From Culex pipiens pallens (taxonomy: Eukaryota; Arthropoda; Insecta; Diptera; Culicidae), in contig NC_068939.1 in the NCBI RefSeq assembly GCF_016801865.2, positions 151,297,132-151,361,131 on the forward strand: 64,000 nucleotides of DNA, in the 5' to 3' direction. Shown here piece by piece: positions 36,381 through 47,647 of the stretch. Both the position numbers and the translations under genes were made by a program. How positions within the stretch are numbered: position 1 is the stretch's first letter; each line of letters begins with the position of its first letter. The notes beneath the pieces were generated by a model. It made no database searches. It was not told the DNA's origin and saw nothing but the letters and a program-made list of their open reading frames with translations.

Positions 36381-36752
36381 TACAAATTTTATTAAAAGTT
36401 TTTGCTCCCCCTTATACATGAGTTTTGGAAAATTTTAAAATTGAGGGGACCACAGAACGGAATAAGACGTACAACTACTACTACTACTTTCTTGAAATGA
36501 AGCATAAGCAGTACTGTTCTAATTTTTACTTCAAAATTATGAAAAACATAGGCTCGACATTATTTATTTCAAACCACCTATCTCAAGAGTCATTCCGGTC
36601 CGGAATTGTCATTAAAATTTGCTTTGACTTTGTGTGATGTTGTATACAACCAAATGTCTTCAAATTTATTTTGTTAATAGTTGAAAATGTTTATTTTAAT
36701 GTCATGAAAACAGATATATAACAACCTCTGACATTTTTGCCGATTTACATGT

Positions 36753-38102
36753 GGGTAATTCTCTACCAACTCACACGAAATCGGGAAAAGTTGCCCCAAC
36801 CCCTCTTCGATTTGCGTGAAACTTTGTCCTAAAGGGTAACTTTTGTCCCTGATCACGAATCCGAGGTCCGTTTTTTGATATTTCGTGACGGAGGGGCGGT
36901 ACGACCCCTTCCATTTTTGAACATGCGAAAAAAGAGGTGTTTTTCAATAATTTGCAGCCTGAAACGGTGATGAGATAGAAATTTGGTGTCAAAGAGACTT
37001 TTATGTAAAATTAGACGCCCGATTTGATGGCGTACTCAGAATTCCGAAAAAACGTATTTTTCATCGAAAAAAACACTAAAAAAGTTTTAAAAATTCTCCC
37101 ATTTTCCGTTACTTGACTGTAAAAAAATTTGGAACATGTCATTTTATGGGAAATTTAATGTACTTTTTGAATCTACATTGACCCAGAAGGGTCATTTTTT
37201 CATTTAGAACAAAATTTTTCATTTTAAAATTTCGTGTTTTTTCTAACTTTGCAGGGTTATTTTTTAGAGTGTAACAATGTTCTACAAAGTTGTAGAGCAG
37301 ACAATAACACAAATTTTGATGTAAAGACATAAGGGGTTTGCTTATAAACATCACGAGTTATCGCGATTTTACGAAAAAAAGTTTTGAAAAAGTTACTTTT
37401 TGCGTTTCTCTTTGTTTCGTCGTCCGTGTCTGTCGCGGGTGACGATGAACGGCCATGATCGATGACGACCAACTTTTTCAAAACTTTTTTTCGTAAAATC
37501 GCGATAACTCGTGATGTTTATAAGCAAACCCCTTATGTCTTTATATCAAAATTTTTGTAATTGTCTGTTCTACAACTTTGTAGAACATTGTTACACTCTA
37601 AAAAATAACCCTGCAAAGTTAGAAAAAACACGAAATTTTAAAATGAAAAATTTTGTTCTAAATGAAAAAATGACCCTTCTGGGTCAATGTAGATTCGAAA
37701 AGAACATTAAATTTCCCATAAAATGACATGTTCCAAATTTTTTTACAGTCGAGTAACGGAAAATGGGAGAATTTTTAAAACTTTTTTAGTGTTTTTTTCG
37801 ATGAAAAATACGTTTTTCGGAATTCTGAGTACGCCATCAAATCGGGCGTCTAATTTTACATAAAAGTCTCTTTGACACCAAATTTCTATCTCATCACCGT
37901 TTCAGGCTGCAAATTATTGAAAAACACCTCTTTTTTCGCATGTTCAAAAATGGAAGGGGTCGTACCGCCCCTCCGTCACGAGATATCAAAAAACGGACCT
38001 CGGATTCGTGATCAGGGACAAAAGTTACCCCTTAGGACAAAGTTTCACGCAAATCGAAGAGGGGTCGGGGCAACTGCTGTGTGAGTTGGCGGAGAATTAC
38101 CC
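36753..38102. mobile_element. 1.35-kb near-perfect hairpin element, copy B
   Basis: Ends GGGTAATTCTCTACC and GGCGGAGAATTACCC, arms and loop match copy A (19811-21161) almost throughout, in reverse orientation as judged by the asymmetric arm ends. ATGT is duplicated at both sides (36749-36752 and 38103-38106). Length is 1350 bp against 1351 for copy A. No transposase. The mirror open frames are the same arm-derived frames as in copy A. Confidence 0.85.
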
Positions 38103-38106
38103 ATGT

Positions 38107-39148
38107 ATGTAACCCCTTAAGTAAGTGTGTTACAAAAACATAAAATAGCATCACCGCTGGAAAAAAAACTTTTTTTGTTTTTAGATTATCAAACAAGAAT
38201 TAATTAGACTGAAAAAAAAACAATTGAGGCTTATTCTCATACAACTTTTTAAAGAACACATTTTCTTCGAAATAATTTATAAGTAAAAAAAATACTACTG
38301 TAACAAGAAATTATTGAATCTCAAAAACATAAATATATAATTGAAATACAAAAGCAAAATATAAAAATGTAATAGACTGAAATTGAAAAAAAAAATCACA
38401 AAAATATTGAAGATACCAGAATATTTTTTTTGCAAATACATTTCAGACTCGATTAAGTTTTTTCTTTTACTCATGTGTAAATTAATACAAAAACTCATTG
38501 AAATATTGCAAAAATAAGAATAAATTATGTTGAAAGAATACAAAGCAAACAAACAATCTTGAGTCTTTTTGAAAGTTTGGCTGGCAGTTTGCCTGCTAGG
38601 TTTGTTTGCAGAAACGTCAGCCTAGAAACATTTTGCAAGTTTGGCAAACCGTCAAACACGAACAAGTGCGAGTATGTTTATTTTTTTGTTTGTCATAGTC
38701 TAATACCTGCTTAAAGATTCGTTAAAATATGTTTCAGTTCAAACTTCATCACATAAATCTTCTTAAAGAACTGCTTATGCTTCAAAGAATAAAAAAAAAC
38801 TCCCAGAAATATTACAAAAATAGGAATAAATTGTTTTAAAAGTTAATAAAACTCTTTCATATCTTGTCGAATTTTGCGTTTTTCTATTTATTTTTTCAAG
38901 CAGCTCTCTCATGATTGACAGAATGGAAAAACTTACAAAAAAAATACTGAAACAGGAACATTTTTCTGTTAATGAATGAAAAAAACCCTGCTCAAATTTT
39001 TCTTCAACAAGAATACACTATTTTGAAAAAAAAAATACTTGCAGCCGACTGTTATCTCACTTTTTTTTTAAAGAACTGCACTTATGTTAACCAACAAAAA
39101 TGTTAAAAAAAAGATTTTTTTTAAAATGATATTGAAATATGTAAGAGT
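38107..39148. other. Very AT-rich intron, no gene seen
   Basis: A/T runs throughout, with no recognised element boundaries or coding signals. Confidence 0.5.
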
Positions 39149-39701
39149 ATGAGCAATTCTCCACCAAAACCGGAAATGGATTTCATTTTAATTTTTTGAA
39201 TTGGCTAAAACTTTTTGGTGGCCTTCCCTATGACCAAAAAGTGAAAGACCAAAAATGAAAGACGCCATTTTGTGTGTCGGTGGTTCACCCATACATGAAT
39301 TTTTTGCAACTGTCCATACAAAATGGTACGTAAATATTAGAAAATCTGTTGCATTTGAAGGAAGTTGTAGGACTATACAGAAAAAAGGTACACGGAAAAA
39401 AATATGCCGATTTTTTTATTTACTTAGTTTCACAAAAAATGAATTTCCCAAAATCCGTGTTTAATTTTTTTTGATTTTTTTTCATTTGTTTTAGTGGATA
39501 AAAAACGCAACTTTTATGCCGTAGAAAAATATGCGCAAAAAGTTTGCCGCCGACTCATGATTTTTTTTTTTTTAAATTGGAATAATAATATAAATTTCAC
39601 TCGAAGTTTTTTTTTGCGACTTTAGTTCATAATGTAAAATTTAATTTGCAATCGAAAAGGTCTTTACAGATGTTTTGATAAAGTGCACCGTTTCCAAAAT
39701 A

Positions 39702-40363
39702 CAGTCCAGACTCGATTATCCGAAGCCTCGATTATCCGAAGTTTCGATTTTTCGAAGTTCGATTATCCGAAGGTTTGTATGGGACTTCGGATAATCGAAT
39801 CACGACCAAAAAAAATCATATTATTTTATTTTCTTGTTTTTAACATCAAATTTGAGTTCTGCGACCCTAATTAATTCAGATTTGAATAGTTGATTGCCTA
39901 TTAAATTTTAAAATGGATTTTTTAATATTTCATCATCGCCATTTTAGCCGCCATCTTGGATTCAAAAATTCTGAATCACTTTAGAGTAGTTTACTGCCCA
40001 TGTTCGCATAAATGTCCCATATGCAAAAACAGCAAGCTGAGAAAAACGCATTTGAAGTTTGTCCCACACATAAGGCTACGTGTTAAGTTTTCACGAAAAA
40101 ACTGGATTTCCTCCTGATTTCAAGAACAAAGTACTGGATGTTATATGCTTTTCTGAAAGATCACACGATTTTTAACAGAACCGCATAAATAACTCAAAAA
40201 CGATGAAAATGCATATGGGACATTTATGCGATCTGGGGCAGTTTAGGGATCATACTTTTAAAAGCTCGGCAATCAAAAATAAGACAAAGGATTTTTTTTT
40301 TTTTTGATCCGATTATCCGAAGTGAAATTTCGACAAGGTCTTCGGATAATCGAGTCTGGACTG
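39702..40363. mobile_element. pogo-like MITE copy 4 with a nested CTGCCC element
   Basis: TIRs CAGTCCAGACTCGATTATCC and GGATAATCGAGTCTGGACTG with TA flanks (39700-39701 and 40364-40365). The host arm reads through without it in the related copy near 21596. The left part has extra tandem CGATTATCCGAAG units. Contains the 248-bp insert at 39994-40241. Confidence 0.8.
39994..40241. mobile_element. Uninterrupted 248-bp CTGCCC-ended element
   Basis: Ends CTGCCCATGTTCGCATAAAT and ATTTATGCGATCTGGGGCAG are inverted repeats. TTTA is duplicated on both sides (39990-39993 and 40242-40245). Other pogo MITE copies show the empty site (near 31615, GTAGTTTAAAGG). No coding capacity. Confidence 0.85.
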
Positions 40364-41231
40364 TATAGCGACTTAAAGTTTGATTTTAACTGAAATATTC
40401 CAATTCTTCGATTTTTAAAAAAAGGTGGCCATGTTTGTTCATTTCCGAAAATATTTTTTTCGAAAGAAAATGCCTTGGAGACATTGAAGATTGGACCTCT
40501 GGTTGCTGAAATACAGCGAATAAAAGAAAAAGAAACAAGAAAATTTAAATTTTGTCTCATCCAAACAGGCCCCCGTGTTCGAATGCCAATATCTCAGCAA
40601 CAAATGGTCCATTTTACAATGGTAAAAAATAAAAAAAATTGTAAAATTTTGTGATCCTTTCGAAAAAAATATTTTGAAAATTTTGGAAGCAGGAATTTCC
40701 ATGTCAAAAGGGCCAAATATTCAATATCATTCAGTTGAGCTGCAATCATTGACGTTCTGGTCTTTGCTCTGGTCAGCATGATTTTAACATTTCTGTAAGG
40801 AATAGACAAATCATCACCAAAGGGAATCACAACGTGGAGTGTACAACTCTGAACAACTTGTAGAAGGAATTTGGACAAAATATTGTCAGAGAAGCAAAAT
40901 TTTGATCTCTGAATAAAATTTAGTTGTCTATAATATTTTTTTCATAACATCAATAATGGTTTCTAGCATTCAGAAACTTGTGTTCTACAAGTAATGTAAA
41001 GACCTCTCTTACGTTCGTAATGAAACGTTGGTTGATTGATCTCTACTCCGCAATACAAATACTTTAACATTTCGATATTTTTAAAAGATTTTGCACCCTT
41101 TCCACAATCCTGCACTTCTGTTACACCCCTCTTCAGACAGCCCCTTGATTTTTCCACCTTCTTCCATTTTTTACGTTAAACCCCCCTCGAATAAAGTTTT
41201 TCTGTTACCAATACCCCTCGATTAATTCTAG

Positions 41232-41566
41232 GCTCCGCTCCTTTTGCTAGTTATACCCCAGTAAAGGCCGCCATAGATACCACCTTCGAGCTGGGCGTCA
41301 CGCGGACCCCGTCGCCGTCCTCCTCCGCGAGCAGCACCAGCAACGAACATCATCCTGCCCAGCCATTGGCAAACGGTGGCGGCACCAACGGGATCAGCCA
41401 GCCGCCGCCCCGGTTCAACGGTGTTGTGGACGGCGCGACGCTAAACGGACAGCAGCAGCAGCAGGACGGTGGCGAACCCGAAAGCATACAGTATCTGAAG
41501 CCGGCCTCGGACGAGCAGACGGTCAACTGGAGCCAGGGCACGCGAGTTACGGATTTGCTGTTTTAA
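41232..41566 (+). CDS. Last coding exon, PP1-binding (phostensin/taperin-like) protein
   Basis: The acceptor TTAATTCTAG precedes GCTCCG. With one base from the exon at 11263-11479 the frame reads Gly and continues to a TAA at 41564-41566, giving about 110 residues. Notable are a SYTPVKAAIDTTFELGVTRT segment, a Ser/Pro-rich stretch, a five-Gln run and the C-terminal end TRVTDLLF. Clustered G+C in third positions sets it apart from the flanking AT-rich DNA. A competing AG nearer the coding block (41249-41250) would break the phase, so 41232 is preferred. The protein family is a tentative inference from the KIQF motif in the preceding exon. Confidence 0.65.
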
Positions 41567-42795
41567 GGGTGTCACAGTTTGCGGGATTATTAAATTATAA
41601 CAATTTTGTGTAATATGTTTAACTTTTTTTTTTCTTTTTCTTGTAATTATTGGATTAAAGAAACAAACGCAAACATCTGAACGTGGACTATGCTTAGAAG
41701 AACTATTATTAGAGAGAAATTCATTTACTATGAAAAAAGAGAAAATCTTACTTTGTGCAAATTTTAACGCGAACAAAAATTATTTGTGAATTTTTCGAAA
41801 AAGACAAGTTACAGTATTTAAAAGCACGTTTGGTCAAACTTAGTTGAGCTAAACAGAACCAACGGATCGTTTTAGGTTGGCATCCGATTCAGGATTTATA
41901 CATTTAGAGAAGAAAGAAAAAAAAACAACATTCAAATGAATATTACTATCATTGTGATGAATATACAGAAAAAGAAAAAAAACATTAAATTGAGTAAAAT
42001 TTATAAATATTCTACGAAAATAAAAAAATAACGTATTGAAACTAAGCGTATAGAAGAAGGTTATACACAATAGGCTTACTATTTTAGCTACCCCCCCCTA
42101 GAGCGATAAGAAGAAGAATTATTCTAAAACGAGGACGACCAGACGAAAAAGTCCCAAATTCCGTACACAACACTGCTTAAAAAAAAAACAATGAGAGCAA
42201 AGGCTTGCAACGAAAACCGAACAGAATCCATTCCTCCCGTTTTCCCCCTTCGCAAATCGATGCAGAAGAGAGAAACAATCCATATTTCCGACATTTACAA
42301 AACATTTTATGCGAATATGAAAGGTAAAAATATCTAAATGTAACGTCTATCGTCATTTTTATCGTGTATTTTTTTTTTTTCCTGTTATAAGCATCCAACT
42401 CCTCCAAGATAACAGCAACAAAAAAGAAAAAGAGAGATTGAGAGAGAGAGAAGAAAAAAAGCAACAAAATAGTCAGCTTGATCAAGTAATCGAATTGCTA
42501 TTATTCTGAGTGTGTATGTGTGTGAGCGTGTGAGCAGTGTGGGAAAACCAATCCCCGCAGTGTGAGTGCAGATGACACTGATTGAGCGAAAATTGTCGCG
42601 AGATTTGAACGGAGCGAAGCAGAGTGCGATTTAAACTGAATGGCAAAAAAAGAGGTGGAAAAAGGGCGCAGGAGAAAGAAAAAAAAAGTGTAATTATTAT
42701 CGTAACCTTGTCTTACTTTTTCCCGCTCGTTTTATGTACTAATTGTAATCAAATTCCCCCTCCCCACAACGTAATAAAGGAGTATCGAAAAAGTC
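41567..42795 (+). other. Probable 3' UTR
   Basis: Non-coding sequence follows the TAA. A canonical AATAAA lies at 42773-42778, and an earlier AATAAA-like stretch near 42019 is an alternative. An AGAGAG run is at about 42430-42455. The UTR length is inferred. Confidence 0.45.
42773..42778 (+). promoter_or_regulatory. Candidate polyadenylation signal AATAAA
   Basis: First well-formed hexamer after a GC-balanced tail of the putative 3' UTR, about 1.2 kb from the stop codon. T-rich sequence follows within 50 bp. Confidence 0.4.
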
Positions 42796-43770
42796 TTTCG
42801 CATTTTATGTAAAAATATACAATTGGTTGTTTTATTTCGTTAGTTTTAAGTTGCACAACTGTCCCTTCCTTGCTTTATGATTGGCGTGATTTTCTGTTCC
42901 AGCTGTACCGTTTTTTGTTTTCTTAAAAAGAACAAACAATAACCACCGACAGATTTTAAAAGCGTAGACGAGTTGGAGGAGGCAACGACTTTTAAACCTT
43001 TAATCGCCATGTGCTTCGCAACCGTGTTCCGATAATGATAACAATTCTAAACATGCAGCCAAATAAATATTTTGATCGTAGCGATATCAGCAAAATTTGT
43101 GTTGCCTTTTTTCATATCACAATTCCATAAGAAAAAAAAAACGGAAAGTGGTCAAATCCTGGTTTGTCGGAGTAATAAACTTTTCAAACATTATTTTAAC
43201 TTATTTTAAAACATGTGATATTAGGTTATTTGTCTCAAATCCCATCAAGATTCTGAATTTTCGAATTGCCTTCCTTTGTATAGTTAATAGATTCAGTCGA
43301 AATGGTATCATTTCCCCTTAACATGCTTGAAAAATTTCAAACTATTGGGCATTTGGGGTCTATTCTTACAAAAATCACCCTTTTTACAAGCTTTCGGACT
43401 AACGTCTAAATTATTTTTTAGCATAACTTTTAAAGTACTTAACTAAACTTCATAGCTTATAGATAGTGACTTATGGGACTCCAAACAAATCCAGGCAAAC
43501 AAACAAAGCAGAAACTAAAAAAAAAAAAAAAAAACTTCAAATAGATTGCTTTGATTATTCATTTTACAACTTGATAACTCTCTCTCTCGAAGGTCCCTTC
43601 AATATCGACAACGAGAGAGTCCACTGTATTCTAAAATTTTAAAATATCAGGATAAAAAAAAATAAATGCAAAAAAAAATACTTAAATTTTGTAAATCCTA
43701 AAATTTTGAAAATATGTATAAAATTCAGTTCAAGAATCTCAAAAATAAATTTATTTTAAAAAACGTAACT
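42796..43770. other. AT-rich intergenic sequence
   Basis: No gene seen. A short inverted repeat of ACTCTCTCTCTCGAAGG type lies at about 43575-43625. Confidence 0.4.
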
Positions 43771-44461
43771 TAATCCACCTTTAGGTGGTTGGTGCCTTCC
43801 TCTAATTTATATAGTGATTATACAATCCCCTAAAGTGACGAGTAAACAATCCCCTAAGTGACGAGTAAAAAAAAAGACTTTCTACAGACTTTTTGTCAAG
43901 ATTATACAGACACCGCCTTTCAGGAAAATGGCATCCCTCTACAAGGCTTTTTTTCGTGGCGAACAGACGGGACCATTTGAGGTTATGTAAATTCAGACCA
44001 TTTTTTAAACTGCTTGTAATTTTAGATAGGTAAGTCAGATCTTGAAAGTTCTTAATCCACAAGAAAGGTCTTCTCATATGCTTTCTGAAAATATATAGCA
44101 TGTGAGAGTTTCATGAAAAAACCACCCTTTTTACCATAATTTTAATTAAATATGAAACAGGTTTTTTAACATAACTTTTTAAATACATGATAAAACTGCA
44201 TGAATTTAAATAGCAAGTTAGGGGACGTTAAGACGGATCGACTAAAACCATTCCGGACAAAATCGGTTGAGCCTGTGTCAAGATATTCCAGTGACATTGA
44301 TTTGGTACACATGTCTACATACAGCCAAACACACAGACATTTGCTCAGCTTATGATTCTGAGTCGATATGTAAAAATGAAGGTAGGTCTAGGAGGTCTAA
44401 CTAAAAAGTTCGTTTTTCGAGTGATTTTATAGCCTTTCCTCAGTAAAGTGAGGAAGGCAAA
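43771..44461. mobile_element. ~690-bp MITE with GGTGCCTTCCTC / GAGGAAGGCA ends
   Basis: TAATCCACCTTTAGGTGGTT, itself a small hairpin, then GGTGCCTTCCTC at the left faces GTGAGGAAGGCAAAA at the right. The right end also has a CTTTCCTCAGTAAAGTGAGG stem. No transposase frame. I recall this terminal motif as common in culicine genomes, but that is memory only. Confidence 0.5.
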
Positions 44462-44462
44462 A

Positions 44463-45211
44463 ATTTAAATTAGGTTACAAATCTCGTGGTGGTCTGAATC
44501 TTCACTCACCTGGCCTCAAATCAACTGCGCTGATCACAAACAGGATGCTGAAAAATGAAAGTGAACTAGACCTCTTCAGGGACATGCGATACAACACACC
44601 TTTCTTTCAGATACCAGCCGCTTACCCACAAATCAAAACAACTGTTCTGGAAATATCAACACTGTCACCACGTGCAATTCAGCAGCCCAGCTCGTTCGTC
44701 ATCTTCCAAGAGCTCCTGGAAGGTGAATGTGATCCTGCCATCCTAGAAACCCAGCGAGAATGGAGACGTATCTTCAAACAACTAGGGGATCAAAAACTGG
44801 ACTCTACACTTCGATCCAATTGGTATTGCGCAGTACATGGGAAAATCCAACACAACGAGCTGCTGCATCGGCAAAACAGACGATCTAGTCCGAACTGTGA
44901 CCATTGTCCGCGGACAGTGGACACACTAGAGCATAGGCTATTCGAGTGTCGCATAGTTTCCCCAGTATGGAGTTATGCGAAAACAAAACTGAATGCTATT
45001 AGTCCTAATCTTAGACATAAACGGAATGAGTATTTTCTGTATCCATCATTTAGTCGATTGTCACGAGAGCATTCAATTCAAACAAAACTCATTGTTGCCA
45101 AATATTTATATTTTGTTTGTAATAATTCTATAGATAACATTAGTGTAGAAAACTTCAAATTTGAACTTTAAAATTTTAAGCGAATAAACAAGGACTATTA
45201 TAAAAAAAAAA
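44463..45211 (+). mobile_element. 5'-truncated non-LTR retrotransposon (LINE) 3' end
   Basis: An open frame from 44463 to the TAA at 45169-45171 encodes the C-terminal part of a reverse-transcriptase ORF. It has a thumb-like segment (GYKSRGGLNL, then KSTALITNRML) and a zf-RVT-type zinc module (CDHC..TLEHRLFEC, residues about 136-153 from the Met at 44545). A 3' tail with AATAAACAAGG and A10 ends at 45211. The polymerase core is missing, so the copy cannot move by itself. The 5' break abuts the MITE at 43771-44461. The clade cannot be fixed without a search. Confidence 0.75.
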
Positions 45212-45346
45212 GGAAACTCATTTACTTCGAAATGAGAATTCAGAAATTCAAAAACTCAAAACATAAAAAATTCTAACATTCTAAATTCTAAATTAACAAA
45301 AAAATTTGTAAGTTTTTTTATAGTGAACTTATAGTTGAAGAAATAA

Positions 45347-45504
45347 TTCTAGAGTTTTTTTGAAAAGGTCCTATAAACAAAATTTTCAATTTTTGCTTTT
45401 TGGGTGTTTTTAGAACCGCCTTGAGTCAGGGGTATTCAAAAACACTCAAAAAGCAAAAAGTGAAAATTTTGTATATAGGACCTTTTCAAAAAAAAACTCG
45501 AGAA
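45347..45504. repeat. 158-bp hairpin (TTCTAGAG / CTCGAGAA ends)
   Basis: TTCTAGAGTTTTTTTGAAAA at the left faces TTTTCAAAAAAAAACTCGAG at the right, with internal phrases AAAAGCAAAAAGTG and its inverse. Same family as 33085-33255. The sequence between here and 45820 is AT-rich without a gene. Confidence 0.75.
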
Positions 45505-45820
45505 TTGGTCCCAGATGGATTATGATGCAACACACAGCTGAAAGGAACTTCAAAACTCTGTAATGCACTGTAAAAGAATTAATAAACATTAACATTAACA
45601 AACTCATAAAAACTTAAATTAAAAATTTCAAAAATTCAAAACTGTTAAAGCGCAGGAACTTAAAATTGAATAAAAGTATTCATAAACTTGAAAATTCGTA
45701 AATGTAGGAATTTGACATTTTTGTACACGGTTCGCATTCGATTATTCAAAGTCCTCGCCAAAATTTCACTCTGGGATTAATACAGCCACGAAATTTTTAT
45801 TTTTATACAAAGTTGGGTTG

Positions 45821-46980
45821 GGAATTTAAGGATTTAAGAATTTAAGAATTTAAGAATTTAAGAATTTAAGAATTAAAGAATTTAAGAATTTAAAAATTTA
45901 AGAATTTAAAAATTTAAGAATTTAAGAATTTAAGAATTTAAGAATTTAAGAATTTAAGAATTTAAGAATTTAAGAATTTAAGAATTTAAGAATTTAAGAA
46001 TTTAAGAATTTAAGAATTTAAGAATTTAAGAATTTAAGAATTTAAGAATTTAAGAATTTAAGAATTTAAGAATTTAAGAATTTAAGAATTTACGAATTTA
46101 AGAATTTAAGAATTTAAGAATTTAAGAATTTAAGAATTTAAGAATTCAAGAATTCAAGAATTTAAGAATTTAAGAATTTAAGAATTTAAGTACTTAAGAA
46201 TTTAAGAATTTAAGAATTTAAGAATTTAAGAATTTAAGAATTTAAGAATTTAAGAATTTAAGAATTTAAGAATTTAAGAATTTAAGAATTTAAGAATTTA
46301 AGAATTTAAGAATTTAAGAATTTAAGAATTTAAGAATTTAAGAATTTAAGAATTTAAGAATTTAAGAATTTAAGAATTTAAGAATTTAAGAATTTAAGAA
46401 TTTAAGAATTTAAGAATTTAAGAATTTAAGAATTTAAGAATTTAAGAATTTAAGAATTTAAGAATTTAAGAATTTAAGAATTTAAGAATTTAAGAATTTA
46501 AGAATTTAAGAATTTAAGAATTTAAGAATTTAAGAATTTAAGAATTTAAGAATTTAAGAATTTAAGAATTTAAGAATTTAAGAATTTAAGAATTTAAGAA
46601 TTTAAGAATTTAAGAATTTAAGAATTTAAGAATTTAAGAATTTAAGAATTTAAGAATTTAAGAATTTAAGAATTTAAGAATTTAAGAATTTAAGAATTTA
46701 AGAATTTAAGAATTTAAGAATTTAAGAATTTAAGAATTTAAGAATTTAAGAATTTAAGAATTTAAGAATTTAAGAATTTAAGAATTTAAGAATTTAAGAA
46801 TTCAAGAATTTAAGAATTTAAGAATATAAGAATTTAAGAATTTAAGAATTTAAGAATTTAAGAATTTAAGAATTTGAGAATTTGAGAATTTAAGAATTTA
46901 AGAATTTAAGAATTTAAGAATTTGAGAATTTGAGAATTTAAGAATTTAAGAATTTAAGAATCTAAGAATTTAAGAATTTA
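45821..46980. repeat. 8-bp tandem array (AGAATTTA)n, ~1.16 kb
   Basis: About 145 nearly identical AGAATTTA units run without a break. Variants (AGAATTCA, AGAATTTG, one ACGAATTT) cluster at the edges, especially 46800-46930. The 8-bp period puts TAA in every frame, so it is non-coding. Low divergence suggests recent expansion or ongoing slippage. Confidence 0.95.
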
Positions 46981-47145
46981 TGATTTATGAATTTTGGATT
47001 TCTTAAATTTTAGAATTTAAGAGTTTAATTATTTTCGAATTTTTGTTTTTTTTTTTCAATTTCAAAATCCTAAAATACTTTATTTTTATGATTTCTTAGT
47101 TTTTGAAATTAAGATTTTTTTTGAATTTTTACATTATGAATTTTA

Positions 47146-47647
47146 CTGCCCCTGTTCGCATACATGTTCCATATTAACATTCCAACGCCCAAGGCTCCAA
47201 AAAAGGTGGAACGTTAACTTCAACTCGCTGGTTCTCGAGCGTAACTCAACCAATCAAGATGATTCTTCTTTCCAGTGATTTGTTAGGATGTCTAGATGAT
47301 TCTAGAACTTTGCAGAACTTAATTTGATCAAATCTGTAATTTTTGCGATCAAAAACATCGTCCCAACTTTATTTTTTGCGCGTAAAAAAAATTGCCTAAA
47401 ATTCCGCGGAGGTGTTTAAAAAAAGTTGGAACGATGTTTTCGGTCGCAGAAATTACAGATTTGTTCAAATCAAGTTCTGCAAAATTTTAGGACCATCTAG
47501 ACATTCTTACAAATCACTGGAAACAAGAATCGTCCCGATTGGTTGAGTAATGCCCGAGAACCAGCGAGTTGAAGTTACCGTTCCACCTTTTTTGCGAGGC
47601 TTGGGCGTCCGTGTAAGTTGGACATGCGTTGGGCGTTCCAGTGTTAA
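47146..47647. mobile_element. CTGCCC-element end carrying a 474-bp hairpin
   Basis: CTGCCCCTGTTCGCATACAT at 47146 is the left end of the CTGCCC family, preceded by TTTA. It breaks at about 47173 where a hairpin begins: TTAACATTCCAACGCCCAA (47174) faces TTGGGCGTTCCAGTGTTAA (ends 47647). The arms share CAACTCGCTGGTTCTCG and TTACAGATTTG phrases. The right half of the CTGCCC element is not seen. Confidence 0.65.

Larger units (their letters stand above)
39149..40735. repeat. Single arm of the GAGCAATTCTC hairpin family, interrupted by nested elements
   Basis: The stretch starts TGAGCAATTCTCCACC and follows the arm order of 19684-22435 (GGCCTTCCCTATGACC, GGTGGTTCACCCATAC, then later GACATTGAAGATTGGACCTC). 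The pogo element 39702-40363 splits it at a TA. The opposite arm is missing, so the copy is truncated near the centre. Confidence 0.6.
11480..41231 (+). other. Giant intron (~29.75 kb) joining the exons at 11263 and 41232
   Basis: The donor is GTAAGT and the acceptor is TAATTCTAG before GCTCCG. Both sides are phase 1, and the joined codon reads Gly. The interior is dominated by inverted-repeat elements listed separately. Where nothing is listed (for example 11650-13850 and 38.1-39.1 kb) the DNA is AT-rich with no supported gene. A short hairpin-related phrase with CACCCAAAAATC lies near 12690. Confidence 0.65.

Noticed and set aside
41251..41566. Acceptor TTTTGCTAG at 41249-41250 for the last exon
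   Set aside because: Joining it to the phase-1 donor at 11479 gives a stop within four codons, whereas 41232 gives a continuous frame.
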